Source: Streptococcus suis | GTDB taxonomy: Bacteria > Bacillota > Bacilli > Lactobacillales > Streptococcaceae | NCBI RefSeq assembly: GCF_902702775.1 | Contig: NZ_LR738724.1 | Span: 558,001 to 622,000 of the forward strand | Reading direction: 5' to 3' | Length of the DNA: 64,000 nucleotides | Shown here: one piece after another, positions 54,784 to 63,106 of the stretch | How positions within the stretch are numbered: position 1 is the stretch's first letter | Layout: the number at the start of each line of letters is the position of its first letter | Translations under genes and position numbers: made by a program | Notes under the pieces: generated by a model | Seen by the model: the letters and a program-made list of their open reading frames with translations, nothing else | Databases searched by the model: none | Told to the model about the DNA's origin: nothing

Positions 54784-55743
54784 ATGAAAAGTTTAATTAA
54801 AATTTTAAGAAAGATAATTAAGAGCGGTAGAGTAAAGCAACTTATAAGTAATAGACTTGTTTTCTTCACGGCTTTCCAATTGCTACTTCAACCCAAAACT
54901 AAGAAGTCCTTAGAAATTTTACAAGTTTCTATAGACCAAAAAATTATGCGAAAACTCAGGAAAAAATATAAAACAGATATAGAATATTTTAAAGCTAACA
55001 TCAACAATTTCAAATATAAAGAAGATAGCGACGAGAAGGTAGTGTGGGTTCTGTGGTATCAAGGGATAGAAAATGCTCCTAAATTGGTTAAACATTGTTT
55101 TGAATCTTTAAAACGGAATTTGCCTGAGGATAAAAAAATAATTTCCTTAGATGAAAGTAATTTATCCCAATATATCGACTTACCTGTATTCATAGTAGAG
55201 AAATTTCATTCAGGAAAGATTTCACATGCTCATTTTTCAGATATTGTTCGTATTGAATTATTATCAAAATATGGTGGGACATGGGTTGATGCAACAGTGT
55301 TTATGAGTTCTCCCATTATTCATGATTATTTTTTTGAATCTGATTTATTTTTGTTTCAAGAATTACGCCCAAATACATTTGGACACAGTAGGAGAATATC
55401 TAGTTGGTTTATGACTGCAAAAGCCAATAATGAGATTATATTATTGACGAGATTTTTATTGAATAAATATTGGGAGAAAAACAATAGCTTGCTTGAGTAT
55501 TTTCTATTGCATTGTTTTTTTGAAATGGCTATAGAAGCATATCCTGAAGTCTGGAAAGAGGTAATTCCGTATAGTAATTCGCACCCACATATTTTACAAT
55601 TTAGGATGTTTGATAATTTTAATAATCAGCATTGGCATGAGATTTCTAGCATGATAGAAGTACATAAGCTAACCTATAAGTATGAACAAAAGGATTACAA
55701 AGGAACTTACCTTGATGAAGTTATTTTACAAGAACATGTGTAA
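54784..55743 (+). CDS. Capsular glycosyltransferase, GT32/Caps_synth type
   Basis: A 319-residue glycosyltransferase. VWVLWYQGIENAPKLVKHC is the start of the catalytic domain; SHAHFSDIVRIELLSKYGGTWVDATVFM carries the DXD-like motif of GT32 and capsular synthesis proteins (D at about 162-164). The N-terminal 80 residues are basic and helical. ATG 54784 follows a weak ribosome binding site (TTGAGTAAAA), so the start is uncertain. Confidence 0.85.
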   Translation: MKSLIKILRKIIKSGRVKQLISNRLVFFTAFQLLLQPKTKKSLEILQVSIDQKIMRKLRKKYKTDIEYFKANINNFKYKEDSDEKVVWVLWYQGIENAPKLVKHCFESLKRNLPEDKKIISLDESNLSQYIDLPVFIVEKFHSGKISHAHFSDIVRIELLSKYGGTWVDATVFMSSPIIHDYFFESDLFLFQELRPNTFGHSRRISSWFMTAKANNEIILLTRFLLNKYWEKNNSLLEYFLLHCFFEMAIEAYPEVWKEVIPYSNSHPHILQFRMFDNFNNQHWHEISSMIEVHKLTYKYEQKDYKGTYLDEVILQEHV

Positions 55744-55761
55744 TAAAAAGAGGGAGAAGAT

Positions 55762-56481
55762 ATGGTAGTTTCAGCAGTCATTTTCGCAGGTGGTTCTGGT
55801 TCGCGAATGAAAACCACGACAAAGCCAAAGCAATTTCTAGAATTGCATGGAAAACCTATTATTATTCATACGATTGAACATTTTGAGAATCATCCATTGG
55901 TTGATCAAATTGTTATTGTATGCATTGAGGGATGGATTGAGTATTTAGAAACACTGCTTTCTAAGTTTCAAATTAAAAAAGTTGTAAAAGTAGTTCCAGG
56001 TGGGACAACAGGTCAGATGTCCATTTTTAATGGGCTTGAAGCATTGTCTGGGAATATAGAAAACGATGACATTGTTCTGATTCATGATGGTGTGCGTCCA
56101 CTTATTGATGCAGAAATTATTACGAACAATATTGAGTGTGTAAGAAATAATAGGACTGCAATTACTGTTAAGCCTGTTATTGAAACAGTCATTCAAGTGA
56201 ATGAAGATAATGCTATTACAAATGTTGTTGATAGGGATTCCTGTCAGACTGCAGTAGCTCCTCAGAGTTTCTATCTTGCAGATATTTATTCACTACATTT
56301 AAAAGCACAAGAAGATGGTTTAATCAATATGACTGATTCAGCAACATTGGTTCGTCATTATGGTCTAGATTTATTTACCGTGATGGGAGGACCTGAGAAC
56401 ATAAAGATTACAACTCCTTCAGATTTTTATATTTTTAGAGCTATTTACGATTCAAGGGAAAATGCTCAAATTTTTGGATAG
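55762..56481 (+). CDS. IspD/TarI-like cytidylyltransferase for a CDP-alditol
   Basis: A 239-residue enzyme that makes a CDP-linked donor. N-terminal AVIFAGGSGSRMKTTTKPKQFLELHGKPII holds the CTP-binding loop (in part), then VLIHDGVRPLID and RDSCQTAVAPQSF. Because it lies in a capsule locus next to an SDR gene, a TarI/Bcs1-type role (ribitol-, arabinitol- or similar alditol-phosphate cytidylyltransferase) is more likely than IspD of the isoprenoid pathway, which streptococci do not use. Confidence 0.85.
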   Translation: MVVSAVIFAGGSGSRMKTTTKPKQFLELHGKPIIIHTIEHFENHPLVDQIVIVCIEGWIEYLETLLSKFQIKKVVKVVPGGTTGQMSIFNGLEALSGNIENDDIVLIHDGVRPLIDAEIITNNIECVRNNRTAITVKPVIETVIQVNEDNAITNVVDRDSCQTAVAPQSFYLADIYSLHLKAQEDGLINMTDSATLVRHYGLDLFTVMGGPENIKITTPSDFYIFRAIYDSRENAQIFG

Positions 56482-56489
56482 GGAATAAT

Positions 56490-57545
56490 ATGTTAGATTC
56501 AACTTTAGAAAAAGACTGTATAGCTTTTGTCAGAGAAAATTCAGAATTGCTAACTGACTTGACTAATAAGACGGTTTTTGTGACTGGGGCTACAGGTTTA
56601 ATCGGGAGTCACTTAGTTTACTCGCTTGTTTTTGCAAATCGTCTATTACAGACCAATATAAAAATAGTGGCCGCTGTTCGCTCTAAAGAAAAGGCTATGT
56701 ATAAGTTTGCGGATTGTCTGAGTGAGATCGACTTCCATGTTTCGGATATTAGTCAAGAACAATCTTATGCTGGGGATATAGATTTTATTATTCATGGTGC
56801 AAGTGTGACTGCTTCCCGTGATTTTGTTGAAAAACCTGTTGATACTATTTTTACTGCGCTAAATGGGACAAAAAATATTTTAGAGTTAGCAAAAGTGAAG
56901 AAAGTAAAAAAGGTTGTCTATCTGTCTTCGCTTGAGGTCTATGGAATAAACGAATCGAAAGAATCAATATCAGAAGATGATTATGGCTATATTGATTTCA
57001 CTCAGGTTAGAAGTAGTTATTCAGAAGGAAAACGAATGGCAGAATGCCTGTGTGTTTCCTACGCAAGCCAATTTCAGGTTCCAGTTAGCTTAGCTAGATT
57101 AACACAAACTTTTGGACCAGGTGTTGAATATCAGGACAATCGTGTGTTTGCTCAGTTTGCCCGTGCTGTTATTGAAAGCAAGCCAATTACATTGCATACC
57201 AAAGGTGAAACAATGCGTAGTTATTGTTATACAAAGGATGCAGTAGCTGCAATTATACATATTTTACTTAAGGGGGTCTCTGGACAAGCATATAATGTAG
57301 CTAACGAAGATACCTATACCTCAATTTATGATATGGCTATATTGGCAAGTCAACTTGATGAAAATAATATTTGTAAAGTTAAGGTTGATTTACAAGATAT
57401 TAATCAACTAGGATATAATCCAACTGTTAAAATTAATTTAGAAACTAAGAAACTAAAGGAATTAGGTTGGAATCCGACAGTGCAGTTAAAAGCTATGTTT
57501 CAATCATTAATCACTTCTATGAAAGTGAATAAGGAGAACCATTGA
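56490..57545 (+). CDS. NAD-dependent epimerase/dehydratase (extended SDR)
   Basis: A 351-residue extended short-chain dehydrogenase: TVFVTGATGLIGSHLVYSL (NAD-binding), VVYLSSLEVYG, and the catalytic Tyr-x-x-x-Lys in SYSEGKRMAE. It lies 8 bp after the cytidylyltransferase, so both likely make one CDP-alditol donor. TarJ, the usual partner of TarI, is a different fold (medium-chain), so this SDR may do the pentulose- or hexulose-phosphate reduction, or modify the CDP sugar. Overlaps the next gene by 4 bp. Confidence 0.85.
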   Translation: MLDSTLEKDCIAFVRENSELLTDLTNKTVFVTGATGLIGSHLVYSLVFANRLLQTNIKIVAAVRSKEKAMYKFADCLSEIDFHVSDISQEQSYAGDIDFIIHGASVTASRDFVEKPVDTIFTALNGTKNILELAKVKKVKKVVYLSSLEVYGINESKESISEDDYGYIDFTQVRSSYSEGKRMAECLCVSYASQFQVPVSLARLTQTFGPGVEYQDNRVFAQFARAVIESKPITLHTKGETMRSYCYTKDAVAAIIHILLKGVSGQAYNVANEDTYTSIYDMAILASQLDENNICKVKVDLQDINQLGYNPTVKINLETKKLKELGWNPTVQLKAMFQSLITSMKVNKENH

Positions 57546-58933
57546 AAAAGTTATTGTTAAACTCTAGCTATGCTATTACATCAAATCTGTTATCACTACT
57601 TGTTTCAACCTTAGTCATTCTCATTTTACCCAAATTAATTGGAGTTGAGGAATATGGTTATTGGCAATTGTATCTTTTCTATACAAGTTATGTTGGATTT
57701 GCTCATTTAGGTTGGATTGATGGTATCTATCTAAAATATGGTGGTGAAGAGTATGAGCGACTGGATAAACAAAAGTTTTTCTCACAATTCATTGCCTATT
57801 CTCTTTTTCAAACAATAATTGCCATTCTGATTTTTGTCGTAGGCAATAGCATAGATGTCGGGACGAATAAAGAATTTATCTTCAATATGCTATCACTAAC
57901 CTTGCTAGCAACCAACCTTAGATTTTTTGTTATTTATTTGTTACAAACGACCAATCTAATTAAAGAGAGTGCAAGAATAATGATTCTCGATAGAGTTCTG
58001 TACATCTGTTTATTGTTGGGACTAATTGCTGGTGGTATTTACAGCTATAAATTAATGATAGTAGTTGACGTGATTGGACGATTTATTTCTCTTTTTTACG
58101 GTATCTATCTTTGTAGAGATATAATAGTTCACAAGCTTACTTTTTTTAAGTTTGATATTTCAGAGGTTATTGATAACATAAAAGTTGGTAGCAATTTGAT
58201 GCTTTCAAATGTTGCTAGTATGCTAGTTATTGGGACTGTTCGTTTGGGAATTGAGAAGCGTTGGGATGTAGCAACATTTGGAAAAATTTCTTTGACATTG
58301 AGTATTTCTAATTTGATTATGACGTTTATCAATGCGGTAGGAATTGTCATTTTTCCAATGTTGAAGAGGACTGAAAAGAGTGAGTTACCCGAATTATATG
58401 TAAAAATTAGAACTTTATTAATGCCTGTTTTGTTGGGATTTTTATTATTATTCTTTCCACTTAGAACAGCGTTAATGATTTGGCTTCCTAAATATGCGGA
58501 TAGTTTGCTATATATGGCGCTAATTTTTCCGATTTCGGTATTTGAAGGTAAAATGGCTTTATTAATTAACACATACTTGAAAGCTTTCCGTATGGAGAGA
58601 ACAATACTATTTGTTAATTTGTTAAGTATGCTCTTAAGTGTTCTATTGACTATTGTTACAACTTTTATTTTTCCTAATTTAATATTGGCAACGCTTTCTA
58701 TTACCTTCCTACTATTTTTCCGTTGTTTTCTTGCAGAAATATTGTTAGCAAAAAGCTTAGAAATTTCTGTTGCTTTAGATGCTCTAATAGAAGCAATCAT
58801 TGCGGTAATATTTATTTTTGCTGCATGGGCTCTACCAAGTTTGGCAGGATTTTTAGTATACTTGGTTATTTATATTATCTATATGTGGATAAAGATCGGT
58901 AGTAATAAAAGCTTATTTACACGATTGAAATAA
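57542..58933 (+). CDS. wzx: Capsular repeat-unit flippase Wzx
   Basis: A 463-residue polytopic membrane protein of the polysaccharide exporter family with about 12-14 segments, starting LLLNSSYAITSNLLSLLVSTLVILILPKLIG. It flips undecaprenyl-linked repeat units for Wzy. Start codon is TTG at 57542 with AAGGAG 7 bp upstream. Last intact gene of the capsule operon; the mobile-element remnants begin right after. Confidence 0.9.
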   Translation: MKKLLLNSSYAITSNLLSLLVSTLVILILPKLIGVEEYGYWQLYLFYTSYVGFAHLGWIDGIYLKYGGEEYERLDKQKFFSQFIAYSLFQTIIAILIFVVGNSIDVGTNKEFIFNMLSLTLLATNLRFFVIYLLQTTNLIKESARIMILDRVLYICLLLGLIAGGIYSYKLMIVVDVIGRFISLFYGIYLCRDIIVHKLTFFKFDISEVIDNIKVGSNLMLSNVASMLVIGTVRLGIEKRWDVATFGKISLTLSISNLIMTFINAVGIVIFPMLKRTEKSELPELYVKIRTLLMPVLLGFLLLFFPLRTALMIWLPKYADSLLYMALIFPISVFEGKMALLINTYLKAFRMERTILFVNLLSMLLSVLLTIVTTFIFPNLILATLSITFLLFFRCFLAEILLAKSLEISVALDALIEAIIAVIFIFAAWALPSLAGFLVYLVIYIIYMWIKIGSNKSLFTRLK

Positions 58934-58985
58934 TCAGAGTACTGAGTATATGAGGTAATTTTGAATGCCCAATTACGATTATTTG

Positions 58986-59215
58986 CAGCTCTTTATCAAC
59001 TGTAGTGGGTAGATGTCAGCTAACATCTAGAGAGGACGAACTTCGTTCTCTCTTTCTTTACGTTCAAAGCAATCAAAATGCGTTTTTTAGAGTTTTCATC
59101 TTCCTGAAACCAAAGGCATTTCTTTTAATTACTTTGATGAGATTGTTGGTAGCTTCCAGTTTGGCGTTGGAATAAGGCAGTTCTAAATTAGTCAAGTACA
59201 TCCGAAACATGGAAG
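58986..59215 (-). pseudogene. ISL3-family transposase C-terminal remnant
   Basis: On the minus strand the fragment reads LELPYSNAKLEATNNLIKVI, then KRNAFGFRKMK, and after a frame break KKRILIALNV..KKERTKFVLSR with a stop at 59020-59022. This is the end of streptococcal ISL3 (IS1193/IS1167-like) transposases. The terminal sequence GCTCTTTATCAACTGTAGTGGGT (58987 on) resembles their inverted-repeat end. The 5' part is lost. Confidence 0.75.
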
Positions 59216-59383
59216 GTTAGCTTTGTTTATCCTGTGACCTATTTCAGATGGTAATTTTTAAAACAGGATAAAAGCCCATTTTTTCAGGATTTAGTCAAGT
59301 AATCATAGCATTAATCTGGACAAACTTTAGTGGACATCTTTAGATGTTGCTGGAGAGAAATACCTCATAGTTAGTGTAAAAAC
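59216..59383. other. Non-coding spacer without recognised content
   Basis: About 170 bp between the two remnants. AT-rich, stops in all frames; no repeat, RNA or regulatory site that I can support. Confidence 0.5.
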
Positions 59384-59404
59384 CACCCATTTTCACGGGT
59401 GGCT
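59384..59404 (-). terminator. Hairpin at the end of the recombinase fragment
   Basis: CCACCC and GGGTGG around ATTTTCAC; on the minus strand it follows the recombinase stop codon. Confidence 0.5.
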
Positions 59405-59409
59405 ATGAT

Positions 59410-59637
59410 TTATGTACGAAGTAATGGTGTAATTTGATTAAGAGGGTTGTGCTCACTTAGAATTTCTACCTGCTTGCTTTGAGAGACATGGGTGTAGATT
59501 TGTGTCACATTGATGTTACTGTGGCCTAGTAAATGTTGTATTTGTCGAATATCGACGCCATTATCAAGTAACATAGTTGCAAAACTATAAACTGCATTTG
59601 TTTTATAGAGTTTATTAAAATTTTGGGAACTATATGT
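59410..59637 (-). pseudogene. Tyrosine recombinase/integrase C-terminal remnant
   Basis: The minus strand reads [20 protein letters not shown], continuing [20 protein letters not shown] to a stop at 59410-59412. This includes the HxxLGH box and the nucleophile Tyr (in IYTHV). The expected His-x-x-Arg box just upstream is replaced by NKLYKT, so the catalytic Arg is missing and no start or N-terminal half exists. It lies directly downstream of the specificity subunit gene, a typical place for recombinases that shuffle specificity genes. Confidence 0.8.
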
Positions 59638-59685
59638 CTGTTTACACTAACCACAATATATATATATAGTATCTACAAGAACATC

Positions 59686-59722
59686 AAAAAAGGCGACTTC
59701 CAAGCTAGGAAATCGTCTTTTT
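59686..59722 (-). terminator. Terminator of the restriction-modification operon
   Basis: AAAAAGGCGACTTCC and GGAAATCGTCTTTTT stem; on the minus strand it follows the stop of the specificity subunit within 5 bp. Confidence 0.8.
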
Positions 59723-59726
59723 GTAT

Positions 59727-60830
59727 TTAGATATTTTCTGAATATGGTAAAGTTTGGATATAATTTTCAATCCATCTCCAATCAACTTCTTTATTGTGAT
59801 TTACTGGTAACAATAATTTTGTTTTTTTAATTAAATCCATCTTAAATGCTCTTCCGTATGAATATCTATATCTTTCTTGATTCAGTAGAGTTTGAATAAA
59901 TAGCCCCGTATATTTATTTAACCAATTTGCTCTAATTACAACAATGTGGTCACCCGCAACAAAAGGATTAGGTTGATAAGAAATAGTTGATGTCGTATCG
60001 CCTATCACAAGTGCATTGCCTTTTTCGATACCATTTTCCTCATCTTTTGAAACCCATCCATCTATAGAATTATTTAATTCTGTTCTACTGACAAATGGTA
60101 ATTTACTTGGTTTTCGATTTTTAGAAAAATCCATATCAATTTTTGTATGGGCTTTAGCTTTGTATATATCAATACCTAGTTCTTCTAATGTAAATGAAAC
60201 CCAGTTTTGGGAAGAAATATCAACATAAGTGTTTCTTTTAGTTTCAGGCAGTTTATACTTTAGTGATTTGATGAAGTTTTCCATAAAATCCCAATCTGGT
60301 ATAAAACCAGAATCGGAGTATCGTTTACTTACATCAAGAACAGGTTCTCCATTGGGCTCTTTTTGAATAGGAAGTTTTAATCTGGAGTATTTCATTCTTT
60401 TTGGACGCCATTTTCGTCCATATCCCCATCTGTACCTATCGTGCATTATTACTGTTGCAATGAATAGAGCTGTAAATTCATTGAAGTCACCGTCAATTCT
60501 ATATAAAGGATTAACATCATGACTACAAGTGAATAGTTTTTCTTGATAGTAAGCATATCCTACAGAACCATTGTTAGTGACACAGAGAGCATATGGGGGG
60601 AATATCTTATCGCTTAATTCCTGATTAGGTTCTTCTCCTGTCTTAGAAGCGGATTCGATTTCTTCTAATGTGAAATAATCTGTAACACCGTTATTTTTAT
60701 CAGTAGCGCCTATAAAAGGAATAGTTCCCACTCCACTAGATTCTGGTTTCTTATTATAAAAACCGTTCTCCATACGAAATACCTTAGAAAAATCAAAAAA
60801 TTCCCAATCTCGAGTATCAATCATTGCCAC
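59727..60830 (-). CDS. Type IIB restriction-modification specificity subunit (BcgIB-like)
   Basis: A 367-residue protein built of two tandem target-recognition halves. Each half ends with a matching element, YRWGYGRKWRPKRMKYSRLKLP in the first (in part, about 133-154) and YRYSYGRAFKMDLIKKTKLLLP in the second (about 322-343), followed by an aromatic helix (WDFMENFIKSL; WRWIENYIQTL). This is the HsdS-type layout giving a split recognition site. Size and partner gene fit the B subunit of BcgI-type systems (341 residues in BcgI). Overlaps the A-subunit gene by 14 bp. The site recognised cannot be read from sequence. Confidence 0.8.
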   Translation of the reverse strand: MAMIDTRDWEFFDFSKVFRMENGFYNKKPESSGVGTIPFIGATDKNNGVTDYFTLEEIESASKTGEEPNQELSDKIFPPYALCVTNNGSVGYAYYQEKLFTCSHDVNPLYRIDGDFNEFTALFIATVIMHDRYRWGYGRKWRPKRMKYSRLKLPIQKEPNGEPVLDVSKRYSDSGFIPDWDFMENFIKSLKYKLPETKRNTYVDISSQNWVSFTLEELGIDIYKAKAHTKIDMDFSKNRKPSKLPFVSRTELNNSIDGWVSKDEENGIEKGNALVIGDTTSTISYQPNPFVAGDHIVVIRANWLNKYTGLFIQTLLNQERYRYSYGRAFKMDLIKKTKLLLPVNHNKEVDWRWIENYIQTLPYSENI

Positions 60831-62712
60831 ATTCTCCTTCTTTAACCAAGAAAGATAGATAATGATTTATAGTTCGTTGAAAATCATCAGAGTTAAGTGT
60901 TGAATAATCGGTTTCCATATAGGCTTCTGCAAGCCATTCATCTTCATATCCAACTTTTTTCATAACAGATAGACCAGCCATTTCACGTTTATTTCTATAC
61001 AATGATAGCCATTTGGATTTTACTTGTTCCCATAAGCTATCACCGTTGCTATCAACTTTCTCAACACGACCTAAGCCTTTCCTTTTGATAAAATTATCAT
61101 CTTTAAAATACCCAAAGAAGGTATCCTTATCAGATTTAGTATGATTTTGAGATAAATCAAATATCATACAGCAAGCAACAGCTGAAGCACCGGGATAGAA
61201 CATTTCATCAGGTAAAGAAAAGACAGCCTCTAAAGTATATTTTTCAAGCATCTTTTTCTTATATAATTTAGTTTCTTTGCTATTGCCAATAGCAGCTTGC
61301 ATGGGAAGTAAAACAGCGATTTTGGCAGTTTTATTCTTAATAGTCTTATCTTCGCCTTGACCAGTTACTTGCCGAGCGACCCACTCGACAAAATGAAGTC
61401 CTTTTGAAGGGTCTTGTGTAACTTTTGAAGCCCATTTTTTTGTATATTCAGGGTCACAACTCTTTTTGGTAGCATTATATGGCGGGTTCATAAGAATAAC
61501 ATCTATGTTTGCATCTGTAATCCATTTCCCCTTATTAAACATAGAATCCTGAATAATATTTGAATTACCATCTCCATGTATCAACATATTTGTTGATGAT
61601 AGACCGAATGCTCCCTCTTCATATTCTATGCCAAAAATTTGATTCTTTTTAACAGCCTTACGTTCATCCTCAGTATTGCAATCATCCATAGCATCTGTCA
61701 TTGCACGTACTAAGAAAGCACCACTCCCACAACATGGGTCGAGTACACGAGAATTTTTATTAACATTGACAACCTTACTCATAAAATCACAAATATGATC
61801 CGGAGTAAAAGCCTGATTTTTATCGGATTTTCCTACGTATTTGTTAAAAGTTGTAAAGAAGAGATTTAATAAATCTTGCCCTGCTGTATTTTTATCATTG
61901 ATATAAGGGATAATATTATTGTCTATATAGGCTAATAGAGCTGTTAATTCCTGATAACTCAGACTGGTTACATCTTGGTCTTCCAACACTTTGTTATTGA
62001 GTATCGCTAACTTACCAACTTTATTTAACCCCCCACCTTGAGAGAGCAATCCTTCTAAAATATTTTTGATACTTTTTAGGATAGCTTGTTCAGGAGATAA
62101 ATCATTTCCATCGGTATCTTTTGTAGGTTTTATACCTTCATAAACAAGTCCATTTTTAAGTGCTAATAAACAAGTTCCTACAAATTGACTTCGTAATTTC
62201 TCAGCAAGGCCGTCAGAATGTAACATTTCATTCAATACTTTAATTGAATCTACTACTTGTAATTTGTCGTTTACTTTTCCAAAACACAGTTCTTCATATT
62301 CTTCAAACGATAGAACTGTTGTTAGTTCAGTATTCATGTGTTCATCATCAATAATTACTGATTGACAATACCATGTCCAAGTGTCATTACCTTCTGTCTC
62401 AGTCAAAATAGCTACAATTTTTCTATCTGAATATGCCTTTTCATACTTTACATATTCTTGTAATTGTTTCTGAATTTCAATCTTATCCCAGTTATCGAAT
62501 CTATCTTTTGTTTCAACCAATATGGCTAAACGGTCATTCTCAAAACGAATATCTATATGGTTACGTTTTTTCGTTGAGTTACTATTTCTGTAGTCAGAAA
62601 TAGATTTACCTACAGCTTTCAATCCCTTAGAATAACTAAATTCACCATTTTCAAGATTAGTGGAGTAGTATAATTTGCCTATTTTATCAATAATTTCAAA
62701 ACGGTTCATCAT
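60817..62712 (-). CDS. Type IIB restriction-modification A subunit: nuclease fused to N6-adenine methylase (BcgIA-like)
   Basis: A 631-residue protein. N-terminal PD-(D/E)xK-like region HIDIRFENDRLAILVETKD with Asp54, Glu67 and Lys69; an HsdM-like helical domain (about 180-290, IIPYINDKNTAGQDLLNLFF); methylase motif I DPCCGSGAF (325-333), FGIEYE, and catalytic motif IV MNPPYN (408-413). Length is nearly that of BcgIA (637). With the separate two-TRD subunit next to it, this fits a type IIB enzyme, which cuts on both sides of its site. ATG 62712 and 62709 are both usable; the first overlaps the stop of the repeat-containing ORF. Confidence 0.85.
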   Translation of the reverse strand: MMNRFEIIDKIGKLYYSTNLENGEFSYSKGLKAVGKSISDYRNSNSTKKRNHIDIRFENDRLAILVETKDRFDNWDKIEIQKQLQEYVKYEKAYSDRKIVAILTETEGNDTWTWYCQSVIIDDEHMNTELTTVLSFEEYEELCFGKVNDKLQVVDSIKVLNEMLHSDGLAEKLRSQFVGTCLLALKNGLVYEGIKPTKDTDGNDLSPEQAILKSIKNILEGLLSQGGGLNKVGKLAILNNKVLEDQDVTSLSYQELTALLAYIDNNIIPYINDKNTAGQDLLNLFFTTFNKYVGKSDKNQAFTPDHICDFMSKVVNVNKNSRVLDPCCGSGAFLVRAMTDAMDDCNTEDERKAVKKNQIFGIEYEEGAFGLSSTNMLIHGDGNSNIIQDSMFNKGKWITDANIDVILMNPPYNATKKSCDPEYTKKWASKVTQDPSKGLHFVEWVARQVTGQGEDKTIKNKTAKIAVLLPMQAAIGNSKETKLYKKKMLEKYTLEAVFSLPDEMFYPGASAVACCMIFDLSQNHTKSDKDTFFGYFKDDNFIKRKGLGRVEKVDSNGDSLWEQVKSKWLSLYRNKREMAGLSVMKKVGYEDEWLAEAYMETDYSTLNSDDFQRTINHYLSFLVKEGECGND

Positions 62713-62969
62713 AACACCTCGAAATTATTGATAAAATAAATAGCCTCCTCACAAAAACGTGAAAAAGCCTGTTTTAGGGGTTGACAAAAAACACGTCCGA
62801 TTACATAATCAGCGTGAGCTGTGAGCTGTGAGCTGTGAGCTGTGAGCTGTGAGCTGTGAGCTGTGAGCTGTGAGCTGTGAGCTGTGAGCTGTGAGCTGTG
62901 AGCTGTGAGCTGTGAGCTGTGAGCTGTGAGCTGTGAGCTGTGAGCTGTGATTGCATTCATACAAATCAA
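62709..62969 (-). CDS. Small repeat-bearing leader ORF coupled to the type IIB gene
   Basis: An 83-codon ORF from ATG 62960 (MNAITAHSSQL; TTG 62969 is a longer alternative, AAAGGAA upstream). Its main part is the heptapeptide TAHSSQL repeated about six times, encoded by 19 copies of a 7-bp unit, and then a 33-residue tail (DYVIGRVFCQPLKQ to NNFEVL). The stop TGA at 62709-62711 overlaps the ATG of the A subunit (ATGA). In the other two frames the tail stops at 62809-62811 (TGA) or 62801-62803 (TAA). Whether the peptide has its own function is unknown; it may serve only to deliver ribosomes. Confidence 0.55.
   Translation of the reverse strand: MICMNAITAHSSQLTAHSSQLTAHSSQLTAHSSQLTAHSSQLTAHSSQLTAHADYVIGRVFCQPLKQAFSRFCEEAIYFINNFEVL
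62781..62809 (+). promoter_or_regulatory. Promoter-like sequence antisense to the repeat leader
   Basis: On the plus strand, TTGACA, exact 17-bp spacer, CATAAT. It points through the heptamer repeat toward the IS1595-type gene, so its RNA would be antisense to the leader of the restriction-modification mRNA. Confidence 0.5.
62814..62950. repeat. Heptanucleotide tandem repeat (GTGAGCT)19
   Basis: Nineteen perfect copies (62814-62946) and a partial GTGA. On the plus strand each frame contains TGA; on the minus strand all frames are open. It is a simple-sequence repeat of the kind that changes length by slippage, inside the leader ORF of a restriction-modification operon. No unit differs from the consensus. 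Confidence 0.97.
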
Positions 62970-62993
62970 TTCCTTTGCTATTTTTATAAAACT

Positions 62994-63002
62994 ATTATAT
63001 CA
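62994..63002 (-). promoter_or_regulatory. Extended -10 promoter of the restriction-modification operon
   Basis: On the minus strand TGATATAAT; the transcript would start near 62987, about 27 nt before the leader ATG at 62960. No good -35. Confidence 0.55.
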
Positions 63003-63106
63003 CAAAAGGTAATTTCCGAAAAGAAGTATATCTATATTTACACTGGTTTGTTGATTTTTATGTTTTAAGTGATATAATGATTTTATAATACAGAAGGAGT
63101 ACAGAA

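Noticed and set aside
55762..56481. Cytidylyltransferase as IspD of the isoprenoid pathway
   Set aside because: Streptococci use the mevalonate route, and the gene is inside a capsule operon next to SDR and LicD genes, so a CDP-alditol role is more likely.
58129..58800. 223-residue minus-strand ORF inside wzx
   Set aside because: Fully antisense to a well-supported flippase, no ribosome binding site and no family resemblance; an effect of AT-rich membrane-protein codons.
62814..62950. Array of repeats as a possible CRISPR
   Set aside because: The unit is 7 bp and directly adjacent with no spacers; no cas genes are in the window. It is a simple-sequence tandem repeat.
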